From Bryum argenteum (lineage: Eukaryota; Streptophyta; Bryopsida; Bryales; Bryaceae): a DNA stretch of 64,000 bases. Both the position numbers and the translations under genes were made by a program. This document shows positions 12,081-24,230 of the stretch, piece after piece. The DNA is taken from positions 6,530,001 to 6,594,000 of the forward strand of contig CM073321.1 in NCBI GenBank assembly GCA_037043015.1, read 5' to 3'. The notes under the pieces are model-generated. The model was not told the origin of the DNA. It worked only from the letters and a program-made list of their open reading frames with translations, and searched no databases. Numbering within the stretch: the stretch's first letter is position 1; the number at the start of each line of letters is the position of its first letter.

Positions 12081-14049
12081 AAAGAGGCCACCAATAGCGT
12101 GCATTGAATACGATTAGTTTCTTAAGATAGTTAGTTTTCTAATACCAAGAAACCCTTGCCTCTTTTGTCTTTTCAGGCATGTTACAAAAACAATCTCTAG
12201 ATCCAAACGAGGTTTTGTAAATTGGATATGGTTTCCTACTTATCAAACTTTTGAGAAGTAAACTTTTTAAAGATCGGCATGAACTCAATTTTGAAGAGGC
12301 TTACAAGTTTTGAACGAATCTAAGTATAAGTACTACCTATTTATTTGTTTTGTATTGATTTGGTTATGCACAATAAAGATAATAGCAAACAACTGTATAT
12401 AAAGAGATTTTCTTACAACAATAGATTTATTTGAAAGCATCTAGAGTCCAAAGTCTAATGAAGGATTTGTGCAATTTTATTCTAGTTTAAATACACCAAT
12501 ATATCCAAACTTCTATAAGACTTTAAGACTCCAAAAATTATGTACATAGAAAACAATTGATTTGATTCAAACTTAAACAATTGAATTTTTTTTTTTCTTA
12601 AAATTTATTTGTCATATTCCAAGTACAAGCGGTTTACTAAGGTAAAAGGGCCCCTTAGGAATTCAAGAATAAATCCACTATAAAACCAACAAGATAATCT
12701 GGAGTTACACAGATTCAACAAATGATATAAAAAAATGATTAAATATAATATACTTCCACAAAAGTGGTCTATGATTGAGTATAAAATTAAGTTACTCACA
12801 TAATCAAGTACTATTTACGCAATGGCCTCTGACTCTCGTTCTTTATGCACTGGGAGACGGATATTGCCAAATCCTACTAAAAGCGGTTGTAAGGGAAGGA
12901 CTCCGGATAGTAAGAAGTGTAGAGAGAAAGAAAGCATAGGTGAAACTCCGATCACCTAATCATCCGATAGGGGGTGAAGTAATTCTGCACTTAGGAATCA
13001 AACAGGAAAATACCTCTGACAAATCACGGAGGTACACCTAAATCACTAACAAATGTGCGCAGTGTGACCTATCCGGTTTTAACCGCAGTCTTTTGTAAGG
13101 AACTATATCAGGAGCTGTCCGGACTGCTGGTTGGGTTGGACAACTGGGTTAGCACGATAAGAGAGTGGTGTTAGAGACTGACCTCAGAAGGAATAGGTGG
13201 TAATAGTCATTCGTACTCCGCATGTTGTAGAGGTAAACCGGTGTCCTAAATTCGAAGAGACCTGTATTTCACTTTACAAAATCTCCAAGGGACGTTATCC
13301 GGAAAGTGGTTTATTTTGCAAGTTACTTTGGTTGGAGACTCTCCAACTTGGACCCTTATCTTTTCACTGACACACACAAGGTTTTTCAACGATTAGCACG
13401 GTGAACCCCAGAATTGCAAGGGACTCCTTCTAGTAAATCCGGTTCAGATTTGACTTAAACAAGACATCTTGAAAAGACACGAATGTAGAAGGTAATGAGA
13501 TGCAAGCTTAACCTTTAAACAAAACGGTAGAATAACATGAACACTCGGGGATTTTCTGCGAATTCTCGATAAGTATATGCTCTCCTGGATTTTCCGAAAA
13601 CCCTTTTGAGATTCCTGGAGTAGTTGACTACGCATAGTATCTAGTTTGTGTCTACTTTCTACTTCCTATCTAACCTATCTAAGATACCCTATGATGAGGG
13701 CGCGTCTGTTATTGGTGCAGGTGTGAATAAAGTAGGCGCATACTCTGACCCGGTTGCCACCTCCTAAGTGACGTCAAGGCTAGTAGCTTCTATTGTCACC
13801 GAAGCAATGACATGTGGAAAAAACATTGGGGCTCGTAGAGGATTCCGGATGGGAGATGACCCGGCTGCCTCTAAGTTGGTCGGGGTTGATTCCGTGGAAC
13901 ATCCCTCTACTCTTGGATTCGTATCTTCTATTTTGGTTTCCCTGTTCAATCTTTGGAAGGAGGGCAGGATTGCAATAGCCTTATCTAACTGATCCTGGCC
14001 AACCTCCTAGTGTGATCTGAGGACCATCCGGGGGAATACCCTTGGGGTC
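12081..14049. other. Spacer, no gene seen
   Basis: AT-rich to 12.8 kb, then more balanced composition. Short open frames around 13.4-13.95 kb have no recognisable domain. The 13.75-14.05 kb part may be the decayed continuation of the minus-strand ORF that follows. Confidence 0.4.
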
Positions 14050-14802
14050 TCAGCATGCACTCTCAATGCCGGAGTTCCAGTCCCCTCTTGTGCTCGTGAG
14101 GTTATTTAGAGAATTGGCCAACACATTGCCGCTGCTAGCCGATGCAACCCCTCCTTCCGATACAACATGAGAGAGAGCTGCCAGGATCCTCCCGGTCATC
14201 ACCCATAACTCCTTGAATGCTTGCTCCACTCCAGCTCCATGTTTCTGAAGTAGACCGGCAGCTCTGGCCGTCCCGTCCGGTGTTAGGTTGGCTTCGTGCA
14301 ACGCAACCTTGACGTGGGCCTTCCCTTCTTCCCGGAAAAGCTTTTCTACACACTAGAACATCGTCTGGTCGGTAGCTTGGAGCCCCCGGAGTGTACCTTG
14401 ATACTCTTTCACTGTTTTCCTTAGTGCTTGGGCTTCCCTTTCTACTTCTATCCGTTGCACCCCAAACTCATTTACCTCCTTTTGCAGATCACCTACAAAC
14501 TCCAGATACCTGTACACGTTTCTTAACGTGAACATCTTGCACAGATCGACCAACGTCTGAAAGATCCTTTCATTCTCCATCTCTATCGTTTCGAGGGCAA
14601 GTTGGATGAGTTGTAGTATTCTCTCCGTGAAAAGTCGGTAGGTTGGTTCTAGGATTGGAGTATGCGCAAACCCCGCCTCTACTGCTGGTGCATGTCTGGC
14701 CGATGTCTCGGGACCAGATTGCGGTGCTGGGGCGGGCAGGGTAAGCCGGATAGACTGAAACGGCCGGACACGTTCGTGAGTGATTCCCTTTCCGGTGTCC
14801 AA
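14050..14802 (-). pseudogene. Coiled-coil ORF broken by one in-frame TAG
   Basis: One minus-strand frame runs from 14802 to 14050 (about 250 codons), interrupted only by TAG at 14353-14355. The first 150 residues start with a proline-rich segment and then form a charged, heptad-like helix region (QKEVNEFGVQRIEVEREAQA). After the stop the same frame continues with KLFREEGKAHVKVALHEANL and ends at TGA. There is no known domain. Similar long coiled-coil ORFs lie at 28-30 kb and 44-46 kb in this window, and the former is inside a retroelement, so a mobile-element origin is likely. The ORF might equally be a gag-like protein; no zinc knuckle is seen. Confidence 0.45.
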
Positions 14803-15440
14803 CCTCCTACGCCTACTAGGTTCTGGATTGACGTGGGGCTCCGGAGCAAGTGCGGAAACCAGAGTAACCCCGAATCTTCAACTAGTGCGGGATCCGAGTA
14901 GGCTCATTCTCCACCGCTCTCCTCCGGTTTAGCACAACCACTGCTGGCCTGCCTTTTGTTCCACTTTGCCTTCACCTTTAGATTAGCACTCTTCTTCTAG
15001 AATGAGTCCGACTGGTTGGTTGTGCTGGTGAAGAAGTCAAAGCAGACCTTGATGTAGCAAGAGGTCTCGCGGGGCGTCTGGGGCTTACCTCGGCTGAGTC
15101 AGGGAGTAATCTTCCTCCTCGATTTACGAGCATTAGATTGAGGCTAGGAGGGCGTTGCCCAACCGGACTTGTTCCTATCATCTTTTTCATCCTCTACGTC
15201 CTCCGGATCTCTCGACTAGTCGCCACCGGCCTTTGCTATTTCCTCAGCGTTCCTTTCCTGTGCTGTAGTTCTTTGGAGCAAGGGTGTGGACTCCTTGTCT
15301 TCTTCATTTTCTTCCTCCTCCTCCTCTCTTTCTTCTTCATCCAAAAAGAATAAGGAAGGAGTGGCTCCTCCGACTTGAATTTCCCTTAGTGTGGAGGATT
15401 GAGGTGTCCTATGGAGACCGGCTTGGCTCGAATCAACCAA
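14803..15440 (-). pseudogene. Degenerate upstream part of the 14-kb ORF
   Basis: Minus-strand frames at 15440-15216 and 15190-14978 carry a strongly acidic run (about 15 E/D residues near 15320) and a serine/arginine-rich segment. They lie immediately upstream of the coiled-coil ORF but in different frames with several stops. I read them as its decayed N-terminal part. No motif identifies the protein. Confidence 0.3.
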
Positions 15441-16826
15441 TTACTAATGTCTGGATTCCTTAGCTTCCTATGTAGGAAAACAATAACATAGGATGCTATT
15501 GAGGTCGATGACAACATTTAACCAAACTTTGTCTCACTCTCTTGGTATATAACCTATTTCTTCACTAGGATAATTGGTAACCAATGCGTTCCTAACCTGG
15601 ATAGCAAGCACATCGCAACTTGTCAACATAACTGTGATTTCTTTGCGATAGATTTAATGACTTCAAAAACAACACCTTCTTGTACATATTTCTTAACAAA
15701 ATATTCGCAGTATATTTGGTAGGCTATTATTAGTCTAGTCTATACCCGACAGTTATAGACCAGTAGACGATACCCAGTGGACGTCAGCAGGTTGGAAGTC
15801 TAGTTGGCGATTTCAGAGTTCTAGATTCAGATTAGAACATCCGACGTGTTACTGACTAGTCAGCCAGGTCGATTGACCTATCATGATCAACGGAATTTGA
15901 CATCCAGTTATACTCAACCAACTATATGTATCACTCTCGACTACGTAAGATTTGTTGCTTGCTAATCCACTCTTTTTGCCAGTAACCTCAGAGTCTTATC
16001 TGGTCTTCTCTTATGTTTTCTTGTGTTGTACATTTGAAGAGACTAGTCGACCTTTTTACGCAGGGTCTCTGATCTGTTTGTAAGAAGCTCTTGCTTTCCC
16101 TTGCTCTAGTGTTTGGCAGAGCCAACAAAAAATTGTCGTACAACCTCTAGTCACAAACTAGTTGGATGAGCAAAGTTCCCCCTTTCCTTGCACGTCAAAG
16201 TTTAGAGAACCGACGTGATTGTGACTAACAAAGAAACTAACCTATTCACGTTAGGGAGTGTTTCTAGCAAGACCCCCTTAACATTTGGCGACCATGCAAA
16301 ATCAAGTCGGGAGTTTATGCCTATCGCGATTTGAAAACAGTGACGGACAAACCACCTGCCTATAAGGCAGTCTTGCGCGCAGTCGAGTCGTTCCTGCAAT
16401 TCAGTGACCAGATCTAGGTAAGTTTGTTTACAGGCACTCACATGTCGGATTGACAGACATTGCTCATACACACAAAGCGTTTGAAAGCATACGAGACAGT
16501 TCGGTAACTAGTGTGCAACTACGTTGGTTTATTTTTCTTGGAAAATAAACCAACTACATGCTAGAAACGATCATATTTGCGTGAGAAAACAAGAGGTCAA
16601 ACAAGGTCGGCTAGGGTTTTGAGAGACCAACAAAAGAGGGCCGTGTGGAAGAAGTTTGCGGAGCCTAAAGAGCTTCCCAACAACCCCCACTAAGACCAGC
16701 TCAGATAAACATTAGGCCCAACCCCCTCCAAGATCCAAATCTAGATCCGAAGATTCAGATTTAGATCCAAATTCAGATCTAGATCCAGTTCTGGATCTAG
16801 ATCTGAAAAGTCGCCACAACAGCAAA
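15441..16826. other. Probable 5' non-coding region of the gypsy element
   Basis: No coding sequence is seen. The stretch precedes the gypsy gag start and could hold its LTR and leader, but there is no second copy in the window for comparison and I did not find a convincing primer-binding site. A short run of GATCTAGATC-type words occurs at 16735-16806 (for example AGATCTAGATCC, TTCTGGATCTAGATCTGAA). Confidence 0.3.
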
Positions 16827-17759
16827 ATGTCGGGACCCCGTACTCATGCTACTGGCTCTCCACGGTCACTTGAACCTACTGCCGACCAACTTAACATTCC
16901 GCGTGTAAACAGAGAATGGCGTTATCTGCAGGCTACAGTCAACCCGACACATTTTGACCCGGACCTTTTGACAGAGGTCAACTTGACCCCAACTGGCAAT
17001 AACCAAAGTTAGGCACTTCTGGTGACTTCCAGTGAGCCGACCCTGTATCACTACGTTGGCAGCACAGAAGCACAAATGGATACCCCGGAAGGATTCATTT
17101 TTTTTTTGAAACGACCGTACCGATGAGTCAAGGTACAATTACTCAACCACTGGTTAGTTTAAACCGGCAAGCTAACACAACCGACATTGATCGTCGACCC
17201 CTGGCTATGACCCAAGCGTCATCAAACCTACCAACGCCACGGAATTGGCTTACTGACAGGCAGCAACCGAGCTGACCATACACTCAGTCACCGCACTTAG
17301 TCGGACATGTTGTTGACCCTCCTAATGAACCTAGAGACTGGCAGACTAAAATGGCTAGATTACGTCCGAGTTGCGACGAATTAGCTCACCAAATTAATGA
17401 GTTACTAGTTAGCCAGATCCGGGTATCCAACCCGAATTACTCAGATACCAATCTTGGTCAACAGATCTCTTCGCCGGCATTCAAGCCGGAACCATGTCCC
17501 ATCAATCGAGTACCCAGTTGACGAGGCACCCTGTGCAGTGCCCGACAACCAGTGACTAGTCGGATAAATTTCACTCCTCGCCTGGTAAGTCAGACCCGTG
17601 AGGTGTTTAACACCTTCCAAACTGTCAATCCAGTAAGTATCCACCTTAACCTAACCCGCATTAGGACGCATTCTCCTGAACCGACCGATTATGGTGGACT
17701 GGGTCAGAATATGCTGTGAAAGTGGTATTTCTCCTACCCCTTCAATTACCCTATCTATT

Positions 17760-18310
17760 AACCTTCAACTGGCTCCCCAGACTGGACCCCGAACTGGTCC
17801 TACACACTGGTCCCTCAAACTGGACCCCAAACTGAACCCCAAACTGGACCCCAAACTGGTCCTGAACTAACCCGGAAATTGTCCTAGACTCAACAGTGAT
17901 TCTTCCTAAGACCCCAAACTGGTGCTAGTCTTGACTTGGAACTGGACTACACTCAAAGCTCGTCCTGCCTTGGATCACAAACTGGTCCTGACCTGGACTC
18001 CAAACTCGTCCTAGTCTGGACCTCAAACTGGTCCTGACCTGGACTCCAAACTCGTCCTAGTCTGGACCTCAAACTGGTCCTGGTCTGAACCCCAAACTAG
18101 TTCTGGTCTAGCTAGGAACTGGACTAGATTCAAAGCTGGTCCTGCCTTGGATCATAAACTCGTCCTCGCCTAGCTCTAAAATTGTCTTAGATTCAAAACT
18201 GGTCTTGCCCTAGATTCTAGGCTTATCTTGAGCTCAACGAGAATCTGGCCTGGACCTTGACTGATCATGCCCTAGACTTCAAACTCGTCCTGAACTGACC
18301 TAGAAACTGG
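17760..18310. repeat. Minisatellite of CCAAACTGGTCCTG-like units
   Basis: About 550 bp are made of variants of AAACTGGTCCTGACCTGGAC. Within it a 46-bp unit is exactly duplicated (17979-18024 and 18025-18070). The array lies inside the gag remnant and breaks it. Confidence 0.8.
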
Positions 18311-18539
18311 CCCTCAACCAACTTTGAAACTTGCTTGGACAGTACCCGTACAAGCCCTAGACATTACCACAATGGTACTACAATTCCAACAATACTACTT
18401 ATCAACCCTACCTTCTAACCCTATTCCTCTTATACTCCAGAGTGGAAAACTTAGAATCACGTTCCAACACATTTATACACAAATCCAGACATACTTCATT
18501 GAAAACTCATGATAGTACAGATAACTTCTGCCCGTGGGA

Positions 18540-18960
18540 GTCTACTCTTTGGTCCCTCCACATATATGTCTGAAGCAATCGTTCTCTCCACTATCCAACA
18601 CACAGACACTCACAAACACACCTCCTAGCTCCAGCTCCAGCTCCTGAGAGGGAGAGAGGGAGCCCTCACTCTCAAAGCCCTTCCAAACCCTAGCCGCCAC
18701 CCGGGTCTCCAAACCCTACCTAATTTGATTCATCTACTAGATTTCATCCATCCATCAGATTTCATCCAAAACTTGACTTAGGGTAAGCCACAAACTCTAG
18801 ACTACTGGTCCAATAATTAAAGGATTACTGGCTAGGTAATTACCCGGTTAATAGGCGCCATGAGGAGTATGAAGAGGGCTCAAAGGTGTGGTAGAATGTG
18901 AAGAACTTCACCTTACCGGATTACTGCCTAGGTAATTACCTGATTAGCACATGCCCTAGC
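18540..18960. other. Untranslated-leader-like insert within gag
   Basis: CT- and A-rich sequence with AGCTCCAGCTCCAGCTCC and CCAAACCCTA words resembles a plant 5' leader. A direct repeat of about 30 bp, GGATTACTGGCTAGGTAATT at 18825 and GGATTACTGCCTAGGTAATT at 18919, lies in its right part. It does not code and separates the two gag parts, so it may be a separate insertion. Confidence 0.35.
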
Positions 18961-19841
18961 AAGTATACGCGGGACCCACTCAGTCGACCTTGTACCTTGC
19001 CGGATTCATCCAGAACCAGACCCAGTTGCAGTTGGTACCAGGAACGATGGTAAGTCACGCACAATTGATTCTGGCACAGCCTTACTCGACTGTTGCGCTC
19101 CCTACTACCGACACATATGTAGCATCGTTATGTACCAACCAGTTTCGACCCTATGTACGGCCTGTGGTACATACGGTCATTTGGGTGAGCAAGGACGGCT
19201 GTTCCAGGATGAGGTAATTCTAGTAACCCGCTAGCGGAGAGCAGACTACCATGTTGTCTCTATAAAACCATAGACTACCCGACCCATTTGTGCCCCATGC
19301 TCAGAGATCCACAAGTGGTCAAGTTTTTGAGCCAGCAGACAAGGGACACCATGCCCAGCATGTCCTCTATTGTCATCGTAGAGGATCCGTCAACTTCCGT
19401 CGGCATAGTGACGGTTGCAACCATCACAAGGTGTAAGACGACACCCAACCAAGCGATACTTGACCAACAAGTATCGAAGTCTACCGACTGGCAAGCCGAG
19501 GAGATTCTACGCGACCACATGATGGATGAGGTCCGCCAGCTTCAGGCCGAGCTGGAACGTACATCCTCGGCCACGCACCCACAGCCAACTGCGGAATTAC
19601 TCGACTGGGATTTACAGGCGTTACCACAACAACCGACTACACCAGGTCGGCTGTCAACCCCTCAACATACAAACACACCCGACATAACAGCGTCAGCCCT
19701 GCAGAACTTGCACCAGAAGATCTGGGACAAGGTCCAATACTGCAGATAGGAGGTCACGTTGAAGGATCTCCATCAATTGGCACCCGCTCTCAATACGCTA
19801 GTACGTAGGCGACTCGAGCGATCCTTCCACCCGACCCGACA

Positions 19842-20212
19842 GTGAAGGTCGACCGCTCAGATGAAGACGTGATGATAGCCGCAACCGAAATAGTCGACCG
19901 ACACATGCCAAACATTTCAGTGTTGGTTGGCAAGAATATGGTCGACTACGCTCTAATCAAGGGTGGCTCTGGAGTGAATGTCATTACGGAGGAAGAAAGA
20001 CGCCGACTTGGACTTCCAAAGCCTTCTCCAGCACCTTTTAATCTCAAGATGGCCAACGATACACTAGCTAAGCCAAAGGGGTTGCTGAGGGATGTCCGGA
20101 TACACATCCATGGCATCCCAAACATAGTGACTATGGTAGTGTTGGAATGCTCGACACTCAATTCCGACTATCGATTGTTTCTTGGTCGACCCTAGCTCGG
20201 ACATGCCAAGGT
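19842..20212 (+). pseudogene. pol: Ty3/gypsy aspartic protease, active-site Asp lost
   Basis: The segment has the shape of a retropepsin: VDYALIKGGSGVNVITEEE corresponds to the usual hydrophobic-D-(S/T/G)-G flap region, but the catalytic Asp position holds Lys (IKGGSG). The C-terminal LFLGRP motif is followed by TAG where a Trp is usual in this family (GRPWL), after which the same frame reads LGHAKV. The protease would cut Gag-Pol; this copy is inactive by both changes. It lies in the right order after gag and before RT. Confidence 0.7.
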
Positions 20213-20658
20213 CGTACATAACTAGGGTAACAATGAGGTGCAGATTATGGACAACGGGGCTGTGAAGACCGTCAAAATCAATCAAGAGCTGGAAAACGAG
20301 ACGGTCACACCACACGCCCAGGTATGTTATAACTTCGCAGAAAGAAGAACAGACGAGGAAGAGGCCATACATCTGGCTATCAACCTTAACCTACATCTGC
20401 TGGGTACTATCAACTAGAACCTGCTCGCAACCAACTCACCGGTGTACCGACCAAGTGAAGCGCAGGTCGACTCTCCTAGTCAATTACAGGTCCACCCCCG
20501 GGAACAACCATCTCGTCCGTGTTTTACAGGTGTTCATACCGACTAAGCACAGGTGGCTGGAGTCAAACTTTTGATCAACATCACTGAGGCCCTAACTACA
20601 CTCGAGATGACCCGACCTCCACATGCCGACATCCGACATACGCTTGGGTTGATGCCGA

Positions 20659-21290
20659 TTGATGACACACCCATCGAGCAGAAACCCCAGTACATGGATA
20701 TGGTCCACTAGAACCAGAATCAGGAGGACCGATGTCAATGTCGGTACGCCTATGGACTCGAAGCTGTTAAAGCTGAGCGCCAACTTGAGCCCAACACTCA
20801 AAAACGAGGCACTGTCCCTGTTCACGGAGTACATCGATGTGTTTGCATTTTCCTATAAGGACTTACGCGGTATTCCAGAGCACATTGCGACCCATCGGAT
20901 TGACCTCGACCCGACCATATCGCCTAGTCACCAAGCCAGGTATCGTATGAACCCCAACTACGCCCACGCAGTCGAGGACGACCTAGAGCGATTGTTGAAT
21001 GCAGAGTTCATTGAACCGGTCGACCAAGCAACCTGGCTGTCACCTATCGTCGTGGTCTCCAAGAAGAACGGCAAACTGCGCATATGTGTCCGCTTTTGTC
21101 GACTCAATGCTGCCACCAAGAAAGACCTGCACCTGTTACCCTACACGGACGAGGTACTCGACACGGTCATCAGATATGAGGCATACTCTTTCCTAGACTG
21201 TTTTTCTAGCTATCACTAGGTCCAAATTCAACCAGTCGACCGACCGAAGACGGCATTTGTTAGCCAGGGTAAGGGTATGGACAAGGTGGT
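20659..21290 (+). pseudogene. pol: Ty3/gypsy reverse transcriptase fragment
   Basis: Clear RT fingers and palm sequence: HQARYRMNPNYAHAVEDDLE, then FIEPVDQATWLSPIVVVSKK with NGKLRICV, and SFLDCFSSYH. The last corresponds to the FLDGFSGYHQ block, and the expected Gln codon is TAG at 21217. The same frame continues to KTAFV near 21258, then homology ends at about 21290, before the catalytic YxDD motif, RNase H and integrase. The right flank is a different repeat family, so the loss is an insertion or a deletion junction. Several G-to-C/S and R-to-C changes mark this copy as long dead. Confidence 0.85.
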
Positions 21291-21366
21291 GTCGGTGCGT
21301 GCGGTGAGCAGATTTTCACGAGCAATGGGCAGATTTTCAAGAGCAATGATCAGGTTTTTGAGTGGA
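21289..21366 (+). repeat. GCGGTGAGCAGATTTT block (copy 2 of dispersed family)
   Basis: GGTGCGTGCGGTGAGCAGAT matches the reverse complement of 27128-27210 (GGTGCGTGCAGTGAGCAGAT), followed in both by further GAGCAATGGGCAGATTTT-like units. It starts exactly where RT homology stops. Confidence 0.6.
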
Positions 21367-21699
21367 AATTAAGCAGAGTACATCAAAATCATCAATATAG
21401 AAGGCGACGGCCATAGGGTCGGGGGTTCATTGCATAAACCCATGACCGTGTGAAGAAGTTATCGTTTGTGGCCGTAGAGGTGGTCGTCGATGAACAGGAA
21501 TGATATGGCTCGTCCTCACTTCACGCGGGGGCTAGTGCACTGTGCACGTGGGGGCGCGTTCCACACACGGGCGCCCGCCGTGCTAGACATGGTGAGCCCT
21601 AGCATGCAAAGAGGGTGTGCGAGGGGTAAGATACCCGTGACGGGGTCATGCTTCTGACGGTGACGTTAGTCGTTAGAGCGAGGGTAGGAGTTGAACAAA

Positions 21700-21885
21700 A
21701 TGAGGGTGAGAGTGAGCGAGGGTGAACAGAGTGAGAGTGAGAGACGGTGAACAGAGTGAGACTGTGAGAGTGAGCGAGGGTGAACAGAATGAGAGTGAGC
21801 AAGGGTGAACAGAATGAGAGTGAGCGCGGGTGAACAGAGTGAGAGTGAGCGAGGGTGAACAGAGTGAGAGTGAGCGAAGGTTGAA
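21700..21885. repeat. 25-bp minisatellite
   Basis: Units of GAGAGTGAGCGAGGGTGAAC plus AGAGT/AGAAT are repeated at least six times with few changes. The apparent serine/leucine-rich minus-strand ORFs across it are only the translation of this repeat. Confidence 0.9.
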
Positions 21886-22064
21886 GTTGAACAACAAAGC
21901 AGAACTCAAGATAAGGTAGTGCATCCAAAATGTTTGTGAGCTATCTTCATGAATAAGGAAATCTGAAGTCACAACATTTTTTAAAAAAAGTGGGATGTTG
22001 GTTAAACCACTTTGGTAGTCTAGACACCGAAGGTTGTGACGTGGACCTTCGTGAACAAGAACTA

Positions 22065-23196
22065 CTAATATTGTACAGGGATCCTATCCAAAATCCCTGC
22101 AAGGAGTACGCGCTTTATCTCGTTGAAGCTTAAGGTGGAGGCGGTCACGAGGTGGTCGTCTTGGAGTCGGAATACACAAACCATGCAGAAAATGTAGCAT
22201 AGGTGCTTGCAGTTATACCATCCTCCACGCCCTTTGTGGTGCAATGCCATATCTGAGAAATCAATACAAGTGCAGCTAGGGAATGATCCCATTGTAAGCT
22301 TGTACTCCGCTGCCTCTGACCCGCTGGTTGATTTCAAATCAATGACTGCTCCGATACCCGGGCTAGGAATAAGGGTGATCCGGGCCATCTCTGCGTGTAG
22401 AAGCGTTGCCGACTCCCACCTTGCGAGCTGCTTCTCCAAATTCTTACGAGTGACGAAACCCTTACAGGATTTGTCGTTGCCCACCGCCATGTACTTATCT
22501 CATTGTGTTGGGATTGGGATGCATATCACGTCGAGAGAAATATTTAAGCATATCACGTCGAGAGAAATATTTAAGCATATCACAAAAACAAAAGTTAAAG
22601 CACGCTTACAAGATCCATGAAGTCTCCCCATTGCCTATGACGAAAATGCCACCGCACCATCCAAGACTCCATGGCTGGCAAATTTGAATCTGTAACAGCT
22701 TCTCTTGACACCCACCACGACCGAATTGCAAGGTAGCGTGTCTCGGCCTCGTCCATATTGATTGCATCCTTATATTGTGTACAGATTTGCTTATGCTCAT
22801 CGCGGAGCACAGGGGTTACGTATAAGTTTGTTACTCTGTGCATGCATTTTGTCTAATGGAGTAGACACGATCTCTCCTTCTCTTTCATGGGCACAATCTT
22901 GTCTCCCGTCCCGTAAATCTCTCTAACAGCGTTCCAGTTGGCTTGAGCGCTGTCAGCCATGAAACCTTTGAAATTGACCTTGACGACACCATGACGCGCC
23001 ATAACTTCGTTGAGCATCCTCCAAAGGTGTGATTGTGCGTCCTTAGTCACAGATTGCATGTCGCAAATGGCAATTGTCATCACCTTGGCGTGTTGACGAT
23101 GTGACCTGCCCTGTAATACCGCTGTAGCACTGTCCACTATTGGTGTGTTGGTGTGACCATGATCTCTGTAACACCGGTGCAGCCCTCTCTAAAAAC
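22065..23196 (-). pseudogene. Mutator-like (MULE) transposase remnant with SWIM finger
   Basis: On the minus strand the N-terminal part (23196-22595) carries the MULE-type block FKGFMADSAQANWNAVREIY. In-frame TAG at 22853-22855 stands where a Trp is expected (CLLH*TKC). A GT...AG intron (about 22609-22500) containing two perfect 27-bp tandem units precedes the last exon (22490-22065). That exon has a SWIM zinc finger, CTC with a distal NCKH at about residues 75-98. Such transposases move DNA elements with long terminal inverted repeats. The stop makes this copy inactive. The upstream DDE part is not recognised beyond 23.2 kb. Confidence 0.75.
22521..22580. repeat. 27-bp perfect tandem duplication
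   Basis: GCATATCACGTCGAGAGAAA plus TATTTAA occurs at 22521-22547 and again at 22548-22574, followed by a partial third copy. It lies inside the putative MULE intron. Confidence 0.9.
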
Positions 23197-23830
23197 ACCA
23201 GTGTAGCTTCGTGCACTCCAAGTGTGATAGTGTAACCCTAAGCTCTGAACCTTAAAAACCCCATGGTTTGTCAAAAACTTCATCCGTCAATATCGCATCC
23301 ATAGGGTGTCCAATCGCCGCGAATCAAACCATTCCGGAATCCACAGGTCCGGGGCAATACCGTGGACGGACCCTCGTTAGCAAATTCCACCTCATTCAAA
23401 AGTCGTTTCTTTGGAGTTGCAGATGTGGACGCATAGAGGATCTCTTGATTACACAAAAAAATCTCAACCACGCTGTAGGGTACAGCGCAAGGATTCCGAA
23501 ACCACCTCAAGTTTGCGATTTGGACGTAAGACGGATGAGCAATCTGTGGATGAAGTTTGAGAATCCAAAAATTCATCCGTCCATAACTCCTCCGTTTTAA
23601 GTCCGATCACGACGTACTTTACCGTTTTGGAATGGGCTCAACATAGGCTACAGCGTGGGTGCCTTGGATTTACGGCCCTTACCCCATCCGGTGCCGCACC
23701 ATAGTACAGGCGGGTAGCCTCTGTCACTTACTTGGGCCGCATCACAAAATAGTGAGTTGAACCGATTGAAGCCAATTCTCTGCCACTTTGACATGGTTGC
23801 CAAGGCCTCCCAAATGAGCCCTAAACACTT
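23197..23830. other. Spacer, no gene seen
   Basis: No coding signature on either strand. Words such as AACTCCTCCGTTTTAAG suggest repeated non-coding DNA, but I found no second copy in the window. Confidence 0.35.
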
Positions 23831-24230
23831 TATTGGGTACCCGATGGGATAAAATGAATGTTTTGCGCGCTGAAGCAGCGGCATTGAAGCAGCGCCCGTC
23901 ACGACACCCAATGGCACCTAAGACCCCATCGGGTACCCGACGGGAGCAAGAAGAAGAATCTTGCATCTCCTCGATGTTATTCTGCCGCGCTTGTCATGCC
24001 TACTATTCGGCAACTCTGACCTTATCGGGTAACCGGTGGGGACTTTCGATTGATTTTTTCTTCATGGCCAAGACAAGATCATCAATGCAAACGAGGTAAG
24101 TTTGCCTAATACTTTCGCTAAATCTTCAAATATGATAACTAAAACTTTGTTGAATGTGCTTGTATTTATAAATGCCAAATTTAAATGGAAAAATATTGAT
24201 TTGTATTTCCCATCGGGTACCTGATAGGGT
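23831..24230. repeat. Four dispersed GGTACC-centred palindromes
   Basis: TATTGGGTACCCGATGGGAT (23831), CATCGGGTACCCGACGGG (23927), TATCGGGTAACCGGTGGG (24023) and CATCGGGTACCTGATAGGGT (24211) lie within 400 bp. Their arms ATCGGG/CCCGAT match those of the 20-mer palindromes at 48-63 kb, but the centre differs. Confidence 0.65.

Larger units (their letters stand above)
16827..19749 (+). pseudogene. gag: Ty3/gypsy gag remnant with zinc knuckle, split by repeats
   Basis: The frame starts at ATG 16827 and breaks at TAG 17010; related but broken coding sequence can be followed to about 17715. After a minisatellite and a non-coding insert, a CCHC zinc knuckle appears at about 19155-19215 in frame +3: Cys-X2-Cys-X4-His is kept (CTACGTYGH) but the last Cys is replaced. 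A 153-codon frame (19288-19749) bridges knuckle and protease, as expected in Ty3/gypsy. Gag packages the element RNA; this copy cannot make a working product because of stops, frame changes and the lost zinc ligand. The element identity rests mainly on the protease and RT downstream. Confidence 0.55.

Noticed and set aside
21599..21972. Serine/leucine/threonine-rich minus-strand ORFs
   Set aside because: Direct translation of the 25-bp minisatellite in two frames.
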